Below, one piece after another: positions 33,591 through 42,446 of a stretch of 64,000 nt of DNA. How positions within the stretch are numbered: position 1 is the stretch's first letter; each line of letters starts with the position of its first letter. Source of the DNA: Amorphoplanes digitatis. GTDB taxonomy: Bacteria > Actinomycetota > Actinomycetes > Mycobacteriales > Micromonosporaceae. The notes below the pieces were generated by a model. It saw nothing but the letters and a program-made list of their open reading frames with translations. It did no database searches and was not told the origin of the DNA. The stretch lies in contig NZ_JACHNH010000001.1 of the NCBI RefSeq assembly GCF_014205335.1, positions 8,364,501 through 8,428,500 on the forward strand, given 5' to 3'. The position numbers and the translations under genes were made by a program.

Positions 33591-36011
33591 ATGGCCACCG
33601 CATTCGCCGACCAGCTCCGGTCGCTCACCGATGACGCCCTGGGGGCGCTGATCCAGCTGCGCCCCGACCTCGTCGTGCCCGTGCCGTCCGACGTTTCCGC
33701 GCTGGCCGTGCGTGCGCAGGCCCGCGGCTCGGTCGCCCGCTGCCTCGATGCCCTTGACGAGTTCACGCTCGCCGTCCTCGATGCCGGCCGGCTGAGCCGC
33801 TCGGCCGAGACCGCGCTGACCTCGATCACCGCGGTGCTCGAGCTGACCGCCGGCGCCGCGGACCCGGAGGACGTCCGTACCGCGATCGGCCGCCTCCGCG
33901 CCCGGTTCCTGCTGCACGGCCCCGAGGACGCGCTCCAGGTCGTCGGCGCCGTCGACGAGGTGAGCTCGCCGTACCCCGCCGGCCTCGGCCGCCCGGCCGA
34001 CTACCTCGATGCGCAGACGGCCGCCCTGTGCGCGGACCGGGCGAAGCTGCGCCGGACCGTGCTGGCCGCGCCGCCGGGCGCCCGGGCGGTGCTCGACCGG
34101 CTCGCCGCCGGCCCGCCGGTCGGGACGCTGAGCTCGGGCGGCACGATCGCCGAGCCGGTGCAATGGCTGATCGACAACCACATCCTGGTACCGGTCTCGG
34201 AGGCCGGCCGGGCGCCGCGGTCCGACGGTGAGCTGGTGGAGCTTCCGCGCGAGATCGGGATGCTGCTGCGCCGCGACTCGGGTCCGCTGGGCCCGCTGCG
34301 GCCGGCGCCGCCGGTACCCGAGGGCCCGGCGCGCGACCCCAAGTCCGTCGACTCGGCCGGGACGGGACAGGCGATGGAGGCCGTCCGGCACGTCGAGGCC
34401 CTGCTGGAGGCGCTGTCGGGCGAGCCGGCCGCGGTGCTCAAGACCGGCGGCCTCGGCGTGCGCGACCTCAAGCGCCTGGCCCGCGCCGCGAATCTCGACG
34501 AGCCCGCGGCCGCCCTGCTGATCGAGGTGGCCTACGCGGCCGGCCTGCTCGGCGAGTCCGACGTGACCGGCGCCGGCCGCGCCCGGGCCGCCGCCGCGGT
34601 CGACGAGATCTTCCTGCCCACCGGGGCCTACGACCTGTGGCGGGCCATGAGCATCGCCCGGCGCTGGGAGGCGCTGGCGAACTCGTGGCTCGCGATGACC
34701 CGCCAGACCGGCCTGATCGGCCAGCGCGACGACCGCGACCGGCCGATCAACACGCTCGCGCCGGACGCCGAGCGGGCCGGGTCCCCGCAGGCACGCCGCG
34801 AGGTCCTCGCCGTGCTCGCCGACCTCGCACACGGCACCGCGCCGAAGGCCGGCGAGGTCCTCGAGATGCTCGCCTGGCAGGCGCCGCGCCGGGCCCGCGG
34901 CCGGGAGGCCGTGCACCGCGACGCCCTGGCCGGCGCCGCGACGCTGGGCGTCACCGGGCTGGGCGCGATCACCTCGTACGGTCGGCTGCTGCTGGCCGAG
35001 GCCCGGCCCGACGACCGGGACCCGCTGGGCGCCGGAGCGGGCGGCGAGCGGGTGCCCGGCGTCTCCGAGGCGGTACGCGCCCTCGACGCGCTGCTGCCCG
35101 CCCCGGTCGACCACGTGCTGGTCCAGGCGGACCTCTCCGTGGTCGTGCCCGGCCCGCCCGAGCCGGAGCTGGCGGCGGAGCTGGACGTCGTCGCCGAGCC
35201 CGAGTCCGCGGGCGGGGCCAGCGTGCACCGGGTGACCGCGGCCAGCGTGCGGCGGGCCCTCGACGTCGGCTACAGCGCCGGCGACCTGCACGCGCTCTTC
35301 CAGCGCCGGTCACGCACCCCGGTGCCGCAGGCGATGACCTACCTGATCGACGACTCGGCACGCCGGCACGGCGGCCTGCGCGCCGGTTCGGCCGGGTCGT
35401 ACGTGCGCAGCGACGACGAGGCGCTGATCGCCGAGGTGCTGGCCGACAAGCGGCTGGGCAGCCTGGCGCTGCGCAGGCTCGCCCCGACGGTGCTGTGCAG
35501 CCCGCTGCAACTGGTCCGGCTGCTCGGCGCGCTGCGGGACGCCGGCTTCGCCCCGGTGGCCGAGGACGCCGCCGGTTCGGCAGTGCTGGCCCGGCCCAAG
35601 GTCCGGCGCGCGCCGACCCGTACCTCCGCCTCGGCCCGGCTGGCCGACCAGGCCGTGCCCCTGCTGGCGGGGCCCCGCCTGGCCGGGGTGGTCGAGCAGA
35701 TCCGGCGCGGCGACATCGCGACCCGCGCGGCCCGCCGCACCCCGGTCACGGTCCGCGCGGCGAACGGTCAGAGCGTTCCCGGGCTGACCTCGGTGCAGGC
35801 ACACACCCAGGCGATGGCGGTGCTCCAGCAGGCCGTACGCGACAAGGTCCGGGTCTGGGTCGGCTACGTGGACACGCACGGGGCGACGCTGTCCCGGCTG
35901 GTCCGGCCGGTGTCGCTGAGCGCGGGCTACCTTCGCGCCGAGGACGAACGGACCGAAACGCTGCATACCTTCGCCCTGCACCGGATCACGGCCGCGGTCG
36001 TCGAGGAGTAG
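33591..36011 (+). CDS. Helicase-associated (XPB/Ssl2-like regulatory) protein
   Basis: This 806-residue protein resembles the actinobacterial helicase-associated proteins found beside an XPB helicase. It contains several winged-helix-like repeats without Walker motifs (DEFTLAVLDAGRLS, RARFLLHGPEDALQVVGAV, VRDLKRLARAANLDEPAAALLIEVAYAAGLL). A C-terminal region (LVQADLSVVVPGPPEPELAAELDVVAEPES, HRVTAASVRRALDVGYSAGDLHALFQRRSRTPVPQAMTYLIDD) matches the XPB-helicase-associated domain, and the end resembles a WYL-like fold (VRVWVGYVDTHGATLSRLVRP). It presumably modulates the downstream helicase in DNA repair. TAGCGT (33577-33582) precedes ATG 33591 by 8 nt without a ribosome binding site. Confidence 0.8.
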   Translation: MATAFADQLRSLTDDALGALIQLRPDLVVPVPSDVSALAVRAQARGSVARCLDALDEFTLAVLDAGRLSRSAETALTSITAVLELTAGAADPEDVRTAIGRLRARFLLHGPEDALQVVGAVDEVSSPYPAGLGRPADYLDAQTAALCADRAKLRRTVLAAPPGARAVLDRLAAGPPVGTLSSGGTIAEPVQWLIDNHILVPVSEAGRAPRSDGELVELPREIGMLLRRDSGPLGPLRPAPPVPEGPARDPKSVDSAGTGQAMEAVRHVEALLEALSGEPAAVLKTGGLGVRDLKRLARAANLDEPAAALLIEVAYAAGLLGESDVTGAGRARAAAAVDEIFLPTGAYDLWRAMSIARRWEALANSWLAMTRQTGLIGQRDDRDRPINTLAPDAERAGSPQARREVLAVLADLAHGTAPKAGEVLEMLAWQAPRRARGREAVHRDALAGAATLGVTGLGAITSYGRLLLAEARPDDRDPLGAGAGGERVPGVSEAVRALDALLPAPVDHVLVQADLSVVVPGPPEPELAAELDVVAEPESAGGASVHRVTAASVRRALDVGYSAGDLHALFQRRSRTPVPQAMTYLIDDSARRHGGLRAGSAGSYVRSDDEALIAEVLADKRLGSLALRRLAPTVLCSPLQLVRLLGALRDAGFAPVAEDAAGSAVLARPKVRRAPTRTSASARLADQAVPLLAGPRLAGVVEQIRRGDIATRAARRTPVTVRAANGQSVPGLTSVQAHTQAMAVLQQAVRDKVRVWVGYVDTHGATLSRLVRPVSLSAGYLRAEDERTETLHTFALHRITAAVVEE

Positions 36012-36198
36012 CGGCTTCGGCGAAGGATGGGACCGCGCGCCCCCGTTACCCGCCGCGCGCGATCCATTCCCGTCCGCGTGGTACCGCTCTTTCAACGCTG
36101 AGCCTGAGCGAAGGGTTGCATACGGGATCAACCTTCTTCAGTACGTCGGGCGCCGTGTCACACTGGAGGGTCTTCTCTCGCTCGTCGAAGGGCACCTG

Positions 36199-37860
36199 GT
36201 GACCGGCGGACCTCTGATCGTGCAATCCGACAAGACTCTGCTGCTGGAAGTCGAACATCCGGACGCGAAGGCCTGTCGGATGGCGATCGCACCGTTCGCG
36301 GAGTTGGAGCGCTCCCCCGAGCACGTGCACACCTACCGACTGACCCCGCTGGGCCTCTGGAACGCGCGTGCCGCGGGGCACGACGCCGAGAGCGTGGTCG
36401 ACTCCCTGATCAAATACTCGCGCTACCCGGTGCCGCACGCGCTGCTCGTCGACGTCGCCGAGACCATGGACCGCTACGGCCGGCTCCAGTTGATCAACGA
36501 CCCGTCGCACGGGCTGGTCCTGCGCGGGCTCGACAAGATCGTGTTGATCGAGGTCGCCAAGAGCAAGAAGCTGGCCGGCATGCTCGGCGCCCGCATCGAC
36601 GACGAGACGATCACGGTGCACGCCTCGGAGCGCGGCCGGCTCAAGCAGGCGCTGCTCAAGCTCGGCTGGCCGGCCGAGGACCTGGCCGGTTACGTGGACG
36701 GCGAGGCGCACGCGATCTCACTGGCCGAGGACGGCTGGAAGCTGCGCTCCTACCAGCAGGAGGCCGTCGACGGCTTCTGGGCCGGCGGCTCCGGCGTCGT
36801 CGTGCTGCCCTGCGGCGCCGGCAAGACGCTCGTCGGCGCGGCGGCGATGGCGGTCGCCTCGGCCACCACCCTGATCCTGGTGACGAACACGGTCGCCGGC
36901 CGGCAGTGGAAGCGCGAGCTGGTGGCCCGCACCTCGCTGACCGAGGACGAGATCGGCGAGTACTCGGGCGAGCGCAAGGAGATCCGCCCGGTCACCATCG
37001 CGACGTACCAGGTGCTCACCTCGCGGCGCGGCGGCGCCTTCACCCACCTCGACCTGTTCGGCGCGCGCGACTGGGGCCTGGTCATCTACGACGAGGTGCA
37101 CTTGCTGCCGGCCCCGATCTTCCGGTTCACCGCGGACCTGCAGGCCCGCCGTCGGCTCGGCCTGACCGCGACCCTGGTACGCGAGGACGGCCGCGAGGGC
37201 GACGTGTTCTCGCTGATCGGTCCGAAGCGCTACGACGCGCCGTGGAAGGACATCGAGGCGCAGGGCTGGATCGCCCCGGCCGAGTGCATCGAGGTCCGGG
37301 TGACCCTCACGGACGCCGAGCGCATGACGTACGCCGTGACCGAGGCCGAGGAGCGCTATCGGGTGGCGGCCACCGCCCGCACCAAGCTGCCGGTGATCCG
37401 GGCCCTGGTGGAGAAGCACCCGGACGAGCAGGTGCTGGTGATCGGCGCCTACATCGACCAGCTGCACCAACTGGGCGAGTTTCTGGACGCCCCGGTCCTG
37501 CAGGGCTCGACGACGAACAAGGAGCGCGAGCGGCTCTTCGACGCGTTCCGCTCGGGCGAGCTGCGCACGCTGGTGATCTCCAAGGTCGGCAACTTCAGCA
37601 TCGACCTGCCCGAGGCGGCCGTGGCGATCCAGGTGTCGGGCACGTTCGGCTCACGCCAGGAGGAGGCACAGCGGCTGGGCCGGGTGCTGCGCCCGAAGGC
37701 AGACGGCCGGCAGGCGCACTTCTACACGGTGGTCTCGCGCGACACCATCGACACCGAGTACGCGGCGCACCGCCAGCGCTTCCTGGCCGAGCAGGGGTAC
37801 GCCTACACGATCGTCGACGCGGACGACGTGCTCGGCCCACCCCTGCCCAAGATCGACTGA
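36199..37860 (+). CDS. XPB-type DNA repair helicase
   Basis: This 553-residue superfamily 2 helicase has Walker A in VVVLPCGAGKTLVGA (about residue 209), motif II DEVH in VIYDEVHLL, LGLTATLVREDGREGDVF (motif III, with the RED triad), and C-terminal motifs VIGAYIDQLHQLGEFL, ISKVGNFSIDLPEAAVAIQVSGTFGSRQEEAQRLGRVLRPK (motif VI). The N-terminal 170 residues form the XPB damage-recognition-like domain. Bacterial XPB proteins unwind DNA 3'-5' and are thought to serve repair. GAAGGG 6 nt upstream of GTG 36199 gives the start. The helicase-associated gene is 187 bp upstream. Confidence 0.92.
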   Translation: MTGGPLIVQSDKTLLLEVEHPDAKACRMAIAPFAELERSPEHVHTYRLTPLGLWNARAAGHDAESVVDSLIKYSRYPVPHALLVDVAETMDRYGRLQLINDPSHGLVLRGLDKIVLIEVAKSKKLAGMLGARIDDETITVHASERGRLKQALLKLGWPAEDLAGYVDGEAHAISLAEDGWKLRSYQQEAVDGFWAGGSGVVVLPCGAGKTLVGAAAMAVASATTLILVTNTVAGRQWKRELVARTSLTEDEIGEYSGERKEIRPVTIATYQVLTSRRGGAFTHLDLFGARDWGLVIYDEVHLLPAPIFRFTADLQARRRLGLTATLVREDGREGDVFSLIGPKRYDAPWKDIEAQGWIAPAECIEVRVTLTDAERMTYAVTEAEERYRVAATARTKLPVIRALVEKHPDEQVLVIGAYIDQLHQLGEFLDAPVLQGSTTNKERERLFDAFRSGELRTLVISKVGNFSIDLPEAAVAIQVSGTFGSRQEEAQRLGRVLRPKADGRQAHFYTVVSRDTIDTEYAAHRQRFLAEQGYAYTIVDADDVLGPPLPKID

Positions 37861-37868
37861 ACGGGTCG

Positions 37869-38480
37869 TCAGTCGGGTAGGTCCACCTCGTCGTGGAGCG
37901 GCGCCGTGACTGCCGGCTCCGGCGCGATGCCCGTCATGGGTTCCGGCGCCTCCGCACCCCGGCTCAGCGCGAGCGATCCGACCAGGCAGCCCAGGGCGAT
38001 GAAAACCGCGGCGACGATCGCCACCGCGATGGCGACCCGCGCCCCGGTCCCGGTCTGCCCCTTCGTCGGCGAGTGGCCGATGAACGGCGGCGGGGAGACC
38101 GGCGGCCCGACGAAGGGCGGCGGCGCGGAGAACGGCGGCGGCGCCGCGTACGGCGGCGGCGCGGCCGGGCCGCGGAACACCGGCTCGTCCGGCGGCGGCG
38201 GTACCGGCGGCAGGCGCCGGCCGGCGGCGGCCCCGGCGGGCTGGAGCAGCCCGGCCTCCTCGTAGGCGGCCGCCGCGACGACCTCCGGGCTGCCCAGGCG
38301 CTCGAGGATCTCCAGCACCTCGCCCTCGGAGACGACCGCGCGCTCGATGCGCTCGCTGGTGATGTGCGCCTCGAGGTCGGCGAGCAACTCCCGGCGCTGC
38401 AACACCGGCAGGCCACTGAGCCGCGACTCCAGCTCTTGCAGGTACTCGGCGACGGCGTCGTCGGTCTTGTTGATACTCAT
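37869..38480 (-). CDS. HAAS/DUF1700-like membrane protein controlled with a PadR regulator
   Basis: A 203-residue protein. The N-terminal helical bundle (DDAVAEYLQELESRLSGLPVLQRRELLADLEAHITSERI, EVLEILERLGSPEVVAAAAYEEAG) matches the HAAS/DUF1700 domain found downstream of PadR genes. A Pro/Phe/Gly-rich linker (about 85-140, APPPF repeats) follows, then one transmembrane helix (RVAIAVAIVAAVFIALGCLVGSLAL) and a short extracytoplasmic tail. The start ATG overlaps the PadR stop (ATGA). It probably senses or transmits an envelope signal through PadR; this is inferred from the conserved gene pair. Confidence 0.8.
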   Translation of the reverse strand: MSINKTDDAVAEYLQELESRLSGLPVLQRRELLADLEAHITSERIERAVVSEGEVLEILERLGSPEVVAAAAYEEAGLLQPAGAAAGRRLPPVPPPPDEPVFRGPAAPPPYAAPPPFSAPPPFVGPPVSPPPFIGHSPTKGQTGTGARVAIAVAIVAAVFIALGCLVGSLALSRGAEAPEPMTGIAPEPAVTAPLHDEVDLPD

Positions 38481-38818
38481 GCCACACCGGTCCCTACGAG
38501 ACGGTCGACGGTCTGTCGAAAGGAAACCCACTCCGTGCGGAAGTGCTCGAGCGCGGACCGGCCTGTGTCGGTGAGCGCGTAGTAGCGGCGCGGCGGCCCG
38601 GCGGGCGACTCGCTCCACTTGCTGTCCAGCCAACCAACCCGGCGCAACCGGGAGAGCAGCGGATAGATCGTGCCCTCGGAGGCGGTGAGGTTCCGCTCCT
38701 CGCCGAAGCGCCGGACGATCTCCGTGCCGTAGCGATCCTCATGCTCGACCATTGCCAGCACACAGAACTCGAGTGTCCCGCGCCGCAGGCTGGTCGAGAG
38801 CTGCGCGACATCTGCCAT
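38477..38818 (-). CDS. PadR-family transcriptional regulator
   Basis: This 113-residue winged-helix protein has QLSTSLRRGTLEFCVLAMVEHEDRYGTEIVRRFGEERNLTASEGTIYPLLSRLRRVGWLDSKWSESPAGPPRRYYALTDTGRSALEHF, the classic PadR core with YPLLxRLxRxGWL and PRRYYALTxxGR. ATG 38816-38818 is chosen because TACTGT (38826-38831) lies 7 nt upstream, a leaderless arrangement; the 12 upstream codons are unsupported. It is translationally coupled to the membrane-protein gene downstream and probably represses its own operon. Confidence 0.9.
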   Translation of the reverse strand: MADVAQLSTSLRRGTLEFCVLAMVEHEDRYGTEIVRRFGEERNLTASEGTIYPLLSRLRRVGWLDSKWSESPAGPPRRYYALTDTGRSALEHFRTEWVSFRQTVDRLVGTGVA

Positions 38819-38865
38819 GCGCCACACAGTACCTGGCGACGCAAGGTAGCTCAACCGCGGCGGCG

Positions 38866-39798
38866 TCAGGGCAGGCGCACACCCCGGGTGAGCAGGCCCT
38901 CCAGCAGGTCACCGTGCTCGGCGACGCGCTCCAGCACCTCGGCCGCACCGAACTGCCGGGCCGGCTCCTCGCCCGTCGCGAACGCCTCCACCTCGTCCCA
39001 GGTGAGCGGCGTCGACGCGGACGGCGACGACAGCGCCCGCAGCGAGTAGGGCGTCACCGTCGTCTTCGCCGCGGCGTTCTGACTCCAGTCGATGAAGACC
39101 TTGCCCGGCCGGATCGCCCGCGCCATCTTGGCGGTGATCGAGCCGGGAACCATGGCCTCCAGCTCCTCGGCGACCCTCTTGGCATAACCGGAGACGACCT
39201 CGGCGTCCTGCTCGCCGGAGATCGGACAGCACAGCTGCATCCCCTTCTTTCCGGACGTTTTCGGGTACGCGGTGACGCCGTCCTCGGCCAGCCGGTCGCG
39301 CACGAGCATCGCGACCCCGCAGCACTCCTTGAGCCCGCTCGGCGCGCCCGGATCCAGGTCGACCACCATGAGATCGGGGTCAGCCCCGATCCGCCACTGT
39401 GGTGTGTGCAGCTCGAGCGACGCGAGATTCGCCACCCAGACGAGCGTCGCCAGCTCGTCGACGACCACGAAGTCGATGGTCTCCCGGGACTTGGTGGAGC
39501 CCGGCACCGGCAGCGTCTCCAGCCGCACCCACGACGGCGTACCGCCGGGCGCGTTCTTCTCGAAGAAGTGCGCGCCGTCGACGCCGTTCGGGTAGCGGAT
39601 CCGGGTCAGCGCCCGGCCTCTGAGGTGCGGCAGCAGCACCGGCGACACCCGGGTGTAGTAGTCGACGACCTCACCCTTGGTGAAGCCCGCCGCCGGGTAC
39701 ATCAGCTTGTCGAGATTGGACAGCTCAAGGTCGCGCCCCTCGATCTGCACGGGCAGCCGCGTGCCCGCCTTGGCGCCCCGGCCCGGTTCACTCGCCAT
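38866..39798 (-). CDS. LigD-type NHEJ polymerase domain protein
   Basis: This 310-residue stand-alone archaeo-eukaryotic primase-like polymerase (LigD POL) fills gaps during non-homologous end joining. Seen: ELSNLDKLMYPAAGFTKGEVVDYYTRVSPVLLPHLRGRALTRIRYPNGVDGAHFFEKNAP, the catalytic DLDPG in LMVVDLDPGAPSG (two metal-binding aspartates), TSGKKGMQLCCPI, and AKMARAIRPGKVFIDWSQNAAAKTTVTPYSLRA. The third catalytic Asp is in FIDWSQN. Its ATG lies inside the end of the ligase gene (11-nt overlap), so polymerase and ligase, fused as LigD in many bacteria, are separate but coupled here. Confidence 0.92.
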   Translation of the reverse strand: MASEPGRGAKAGTRLPVQIEGRDLELSNLDKLMYPAAGFTKGEVVDYYTRVSPVLLPHLRGRALTRIRYPNGVDGAHFFEKNAPGGTPSWVRLETLPVPGSTKSRETIDFVVVDELATLVWVANLASLELHTPQWRIGADPDLMVVDLDPGAPSGLKECCGVAMLVRDRLAEDGVTAYPKTSGKKGMQLCCPISGEQDAEVVSGYAKRVAEELEAMVPGSITAKMARAIRPGKVFIDWSQNAAAKTTVTPYSLRALSSPSASTPLTWDEVEAFATGEEPARQFGAAEVLERVAEHGDLLEGLLTRGVRLP

Positions 39799-40786
39799 CG
39801 TCGTCCTCCTCCACGCACTCGTCCGGAGACTTGTCCGGGCGCAGCCGCAGGAAACGCGGGAACCGCAGCCGGCGGTCGGGTGTCCGGTTGCCGTAGCGGA
39901 CCTCGACCACGAGATCGGGGCTGACCCAGTGCGCGCCGCGGGCGTCCTCCCGGGGCACCGCGCCGGGCGCGAACGGCGACTCCCGGACCACCAGCGGCTC
40001 CAGCGCGGCCAGCAGGTCCCGCTCGGCGGCCGCCCCGATCCCACCGCCGACCCGGCCCCGGAACCGCAGCCGCCCGCCCGGGCCGGGCAGGCCGACAAGC
40101 AGGCCGCCGAGCTTGCGTACGCCGGGCCGCCACCCGCCGATGACGTAGTCGCCGGTGCGGTCGAACTTGACCTTGATCCAGTCCGCCGACCGGGCACCCG
40201 GCACGTACGGCGTGTCCAGCCGCTTCGCCATGACGCCCTCGAGGCGGTTCTCGCGGGCGGCGGCCTCGGTCGCCGGCCCATCGGTGAACGCCGGCGGCAC
40301 CATCCAGTGCCCCGTCCCCAGATCGAGCTCCTCGAGGCGGGCGCGCCGTCCTGCGTACGGGAGAGAGAGCAGCGACTCCCCGCCGAGCCGGAGCAGGTCG
40401 AAGATCATGTAGGTGACCGGGAGGGTCACCGCCAGCTTGGCCGCCCGGGCCGGGTCCCGGACGTGCATCCGCTCGGCGAGGGCGGTGAACGACGGACGGC
40501 CACCCGCGTCCAGCACCACCATCTCGCCGTCGAGCAGCGAACCGGGTGGCAGGGACAGCGCGGCGACCTCGGGATAGGCGGCCGTCACGGCCGCGCCGGA
40601 GCGCGCCCAGAGCCGCGGCGGGCCGCCGGAAAAGGACGAAAGGACACGGACACCGTCCCATTTGAACTCGTAACTCCACCCCGGTCCGCGCGGCAGCGGG
40701 CCCGGGGTGGCGAGCATCGGCGAGAGCGGCGCACCCGGCACACGATCACCATAGGCAGGATCGAACACCTTACGCGGGCCTCTCAC
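39788..40786 (-). CDS. ATP-dependent DNA ligase (NHEJ, LigC/LigD-ligase type)
   Basis: This 332-residue ligase has the nucleotidyltransferase motif I YEFKWDGVR (AMP-accepting Lys in KWDG, about residue 42), motif III-like LLDGEMVVLD, motif IV RLEGVMAKRLDTPYVPGARSADWIKVKF (motifs IV and V: LEGVMAKR, WIKVKF) and a C-terminal OB domain with GDYVIGGWRPG. It seals breaks with ATP. AGGA 8 nt upstream of GTG 40784-40786 gives the start. It is divergent from Ku with 49 bp between the starts, completing an NHEJ locus. Confidence 0.92.
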   Translation of the reverse strand: MRGPRKVFDPAYGDRVPGAPLSPMLATPGPLPRGPGWSYEFKWDGVRVLSSFSGGPPRLWARSGAAVTAAYPEVAALSLPPGSLLDGEMVVLDAGGRPSFTALAERMHVRDPARAAKLAVTLPVTYMIFDLLRLGGESLLSLPYAGRRARLEELDLGTGHWMVPPAFTDGPATEAAARENRLEGVMAKRLDTPYVPGARSADWIKVKFDRTGDYVIGGWRPGVRKLGGLLVGLPGPGGRLRFRGRVGGGIGAAAERDLLAALEPLVVRESPFAPGAVPREDARGAHWVSPDLVVEVRYGNRTPDRRLRFPRFLRLRPDKSPDECVEEDDDGE

Positions 40787-40835
40787 TAATGCAATCCTGG
40801 ATCGAGGCACTGCTCACGGGTGGGTTGGAGACGAA

Positions 40836-41780
40836 ATGCGAGCGATCTGGAAGGGCGCGGTCTCGTTCGGCCTGGTGTCGATCGCCGTCAAGCTCTTCTC
40901 CGCGACCGAGGAGAAGGACATCCGCTTCCACCAGGTGCACCGCACCGACGGCGGCCGGATCAAGTACAAGCGGACCTGCTCGATCGACGGCGAGGAGGTG
41001 ACCTACGACGACATCGCCAAGGGCTACGACCTCGGCGGCGGCGAGATGGTCATCCTGACCGACGAGGACTTCGCCGAGCTGCCGCTGACCACCTCGCGGG
41101 CGATCGACGTGCTCCAGTTCGTGCCGGCCGAGCAGATCGATCCGCTGCTCTTCGCCAAGGCGTACTACCTCGAGCCGGAGGGCCAGGCGGCCAAGCCCTA
41201 CGTGCTGCTGCGGGACGCGCTGGCCGAGTCCGACCGGGTCGCCATCGTCAAGATCGCCCTGCGCCAGCGGGAGCAGCTCGCGACGCTGCGGGTGCACGAC
41301 GACGTCCTGGTGCTCAACACGATGCTCTGGCCTGACGAGGTCCGCACCCCGGACTTCGGCTTCCTCGACGAGGAGATCGAGACCCGCCCGGCCGAGCTGG
41401 CCATGGCCGCCTCGCTCATCGACTCGATGGCCGGCAGCTTCAAGGCCGACGAGTTCACCGACAACTACCGGGCCGCGCTCCAGGAGGTCATCGACGCGAA
41501 GGTCGAGGGCCGCGAGATCGTCGCGCCCGAGGAGGCCGAGGAGGCGCCCGCCGCCGCGGTCGACCTCATGGCCGCGCTCAAGGCGAGCGTCGAGCGCGCC
41601 AAGAAGGCCCGGGGCGAGACGGCCGAGGCCACCACCGCGAGCACCCCCCGCAAGACCGCCGCGGCGAAGAAGGCGGCCCCGGCGAAGAAGGCGGCCGCCA
41701 AGAAGGCGGCACCGGCCAAGGCCACGAAGTCCGCCGCCGAGAAGCCCCCGGCCAAGCGGGCGGCGAGGAAGTCCGCGTGA
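40836..41780 (+). CDS. ku: Non-homologous end joining protein Ku
   Basis: This 314-residue protein has RAIWKGAVSFGLVSIAVKLFSATEEKDIRFHQVHRTDGGRIKYKRTC at the N-terminus and the core LQFVPAEQIDPLLFAKAYYLEPEG, both diagnostic of bacterial Ku, which rings DNA ends as a homodimer and recruits LigD. The last 60 residues are a Lys/Ala-rich tail (repeats of KKAAPAK) like histone H1, which is known in mycobacterial and streptomycete Ku to add DNA binding. GGAG ACGAA ATG gives the start. The stop is followed immediately by a 26-bp inverted-repeat element. Confidence 0.95.
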   Translation: MRAIWKGAVSFGLVSIAVKLFSATEEKDIRFHQVHRTDGGRIKYKRTCSIDGEEVTYDDIAKGYDLGGGEMVILTDEDFAELPLTTSRAIDVLQFVPAEQIDPLLFAKAYYLEPEGQAAKPYVLLRDALAESDRVAIVKIALRQREQLATLRVHDDVLVLNTMLWPDEVRTPDFGFLDEEIETRPAELAMAASLIDSMAGSFKADEFTDNYRAALQEVIDAKVEGREIVAPEEAEEAPAAAVDLMAALKASVERAKKARGETAEATTASTPRKTAAAKKAAPAKKAAAKKAAPAKATKSAAEKPPAKRAARKSA

Positions 41781-41950
41781 CTAGGGCCTGTCCTGCCGAT
41801 CATGGCGACGCCGAGCCGAGGTCCAGGTTTCGCGTCGCAAGTGGGCCGGACGGTCGAATACCGGTGTTGTATTCGGCCGTTCGGACCGCGCCGCGAGGCG
41901 GAAGCTGGGCCCGGCGCAGGCCGTCATGATCGGCAGGACAGGCCCTAGTC
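41779..41950. repeat. 172-bp MITE-like element with perfect 26-bp terminal inverted repeats
   Basis: The arms at 41779-41804 and 41925-41950 are perfectly complementary over 26 bp; they begin GACTAGGGCCTGTCCTGCC. The interior holds a second imperfect dyad (GGTCGAATAC ... GTATTCGGCC, about 41850-41875) and no open frame of note. CTAG at each outer end could be a target duplication of the YTAR type used by IS5-group elements; that is inference. It sits exactly between the Ku stop and the NUDIX gene promoter. Confidence 0.7.
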
Positions 41951-41951
41951 T
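41946..41951 (+). promoter_or_regulatory. -10 hexamer of the NUDIX gene, formed by the element's right end
   Basis: TAGTCT ends 6 nt before GTG 41958 and no ribosome binding site is present, the pattern of a leaderless promoter. TAG and the following TC lie within the terminal inverted repeat, so the element's outer end supplies most of the -10 box. Confidence 0.6.
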
Positions 41952-41957
41952 TGTCGC

Positions 41958-42446
41958 GTGGCGTTGACGTGGGCTGAGTCTTATCTGGGTCGGGTTCGTT
42001 CGAGCGTCGGCGATGCCGACACGATCCTGTTCGTGGGTGCCCGCGGCGTGATCCTCGACGAGCAGAACCGCCTCCTGCTGATCCAGCGTTCGGACAATCG
42101 CCGCTGGGCGATCCCGGCGGGCGCGATGGAGCTGGGCGAGAGCATGCAGGAGTGCGCGATCCGCGAGGTCTGGGAGGAGACCGGGCTGCGGGCGACCTCG
42201 CTGACCCCGTTCGCCTTCTACAGCTCCTACACGTTCACGAACGAGTGGGGCCACTCCTACCAGCAGATCCTGATGTCCTTCCGGATTCACACCTGGGAGG
42301 GCGAGCTGTGCAAGGTGACCGACGAGTCGGTGGACGCCGGCTTCTTCCCGCTGGACGCGCTGCCCGGGCCGAAGTCGAGGATCATCGACGAGACGCTGGC
42401 CGACCTGGCGACATTCGAGGCGACCGGGCAGATGGTGCTGAAGTAG
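41958..42446 (+). CDS. NUDIX hydrolase
   Basis: This 162-residue protein has a complete Nudix box at residues 55-77 (G-x5-E-x7-REVWEETGL, read as GAMELGE...REVWEETGL), which hydrolyses a nucleoside diphosphate linked to another group. ILFVGARGVILDEQNRLLLIQRSDNRRWAIPAG precedes it. The C-terminus (DESVDAGFFPLDALPGP) is typical of ADP-ribose/dNTP-type enzymes, but the substrate is open. Leaderless start at GTG 41958. The 3' 65 bp overlap the end of the convergent DUF2231 gene. Confidence 0.9.
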   Translation: MALTWAESYLGRVRSSVGDADTILFVGARGVILDEQNRLLLIQRSDNRRWAIPAGAMELGESMQECAIREVWEETGLRATSLTPFAFYSSYTFTNEWGHSYQQILMSFRIHTWEGELCKVTDESVDAGFFPLDALPGPKSRIIDETLADLATFEATGQMVLK

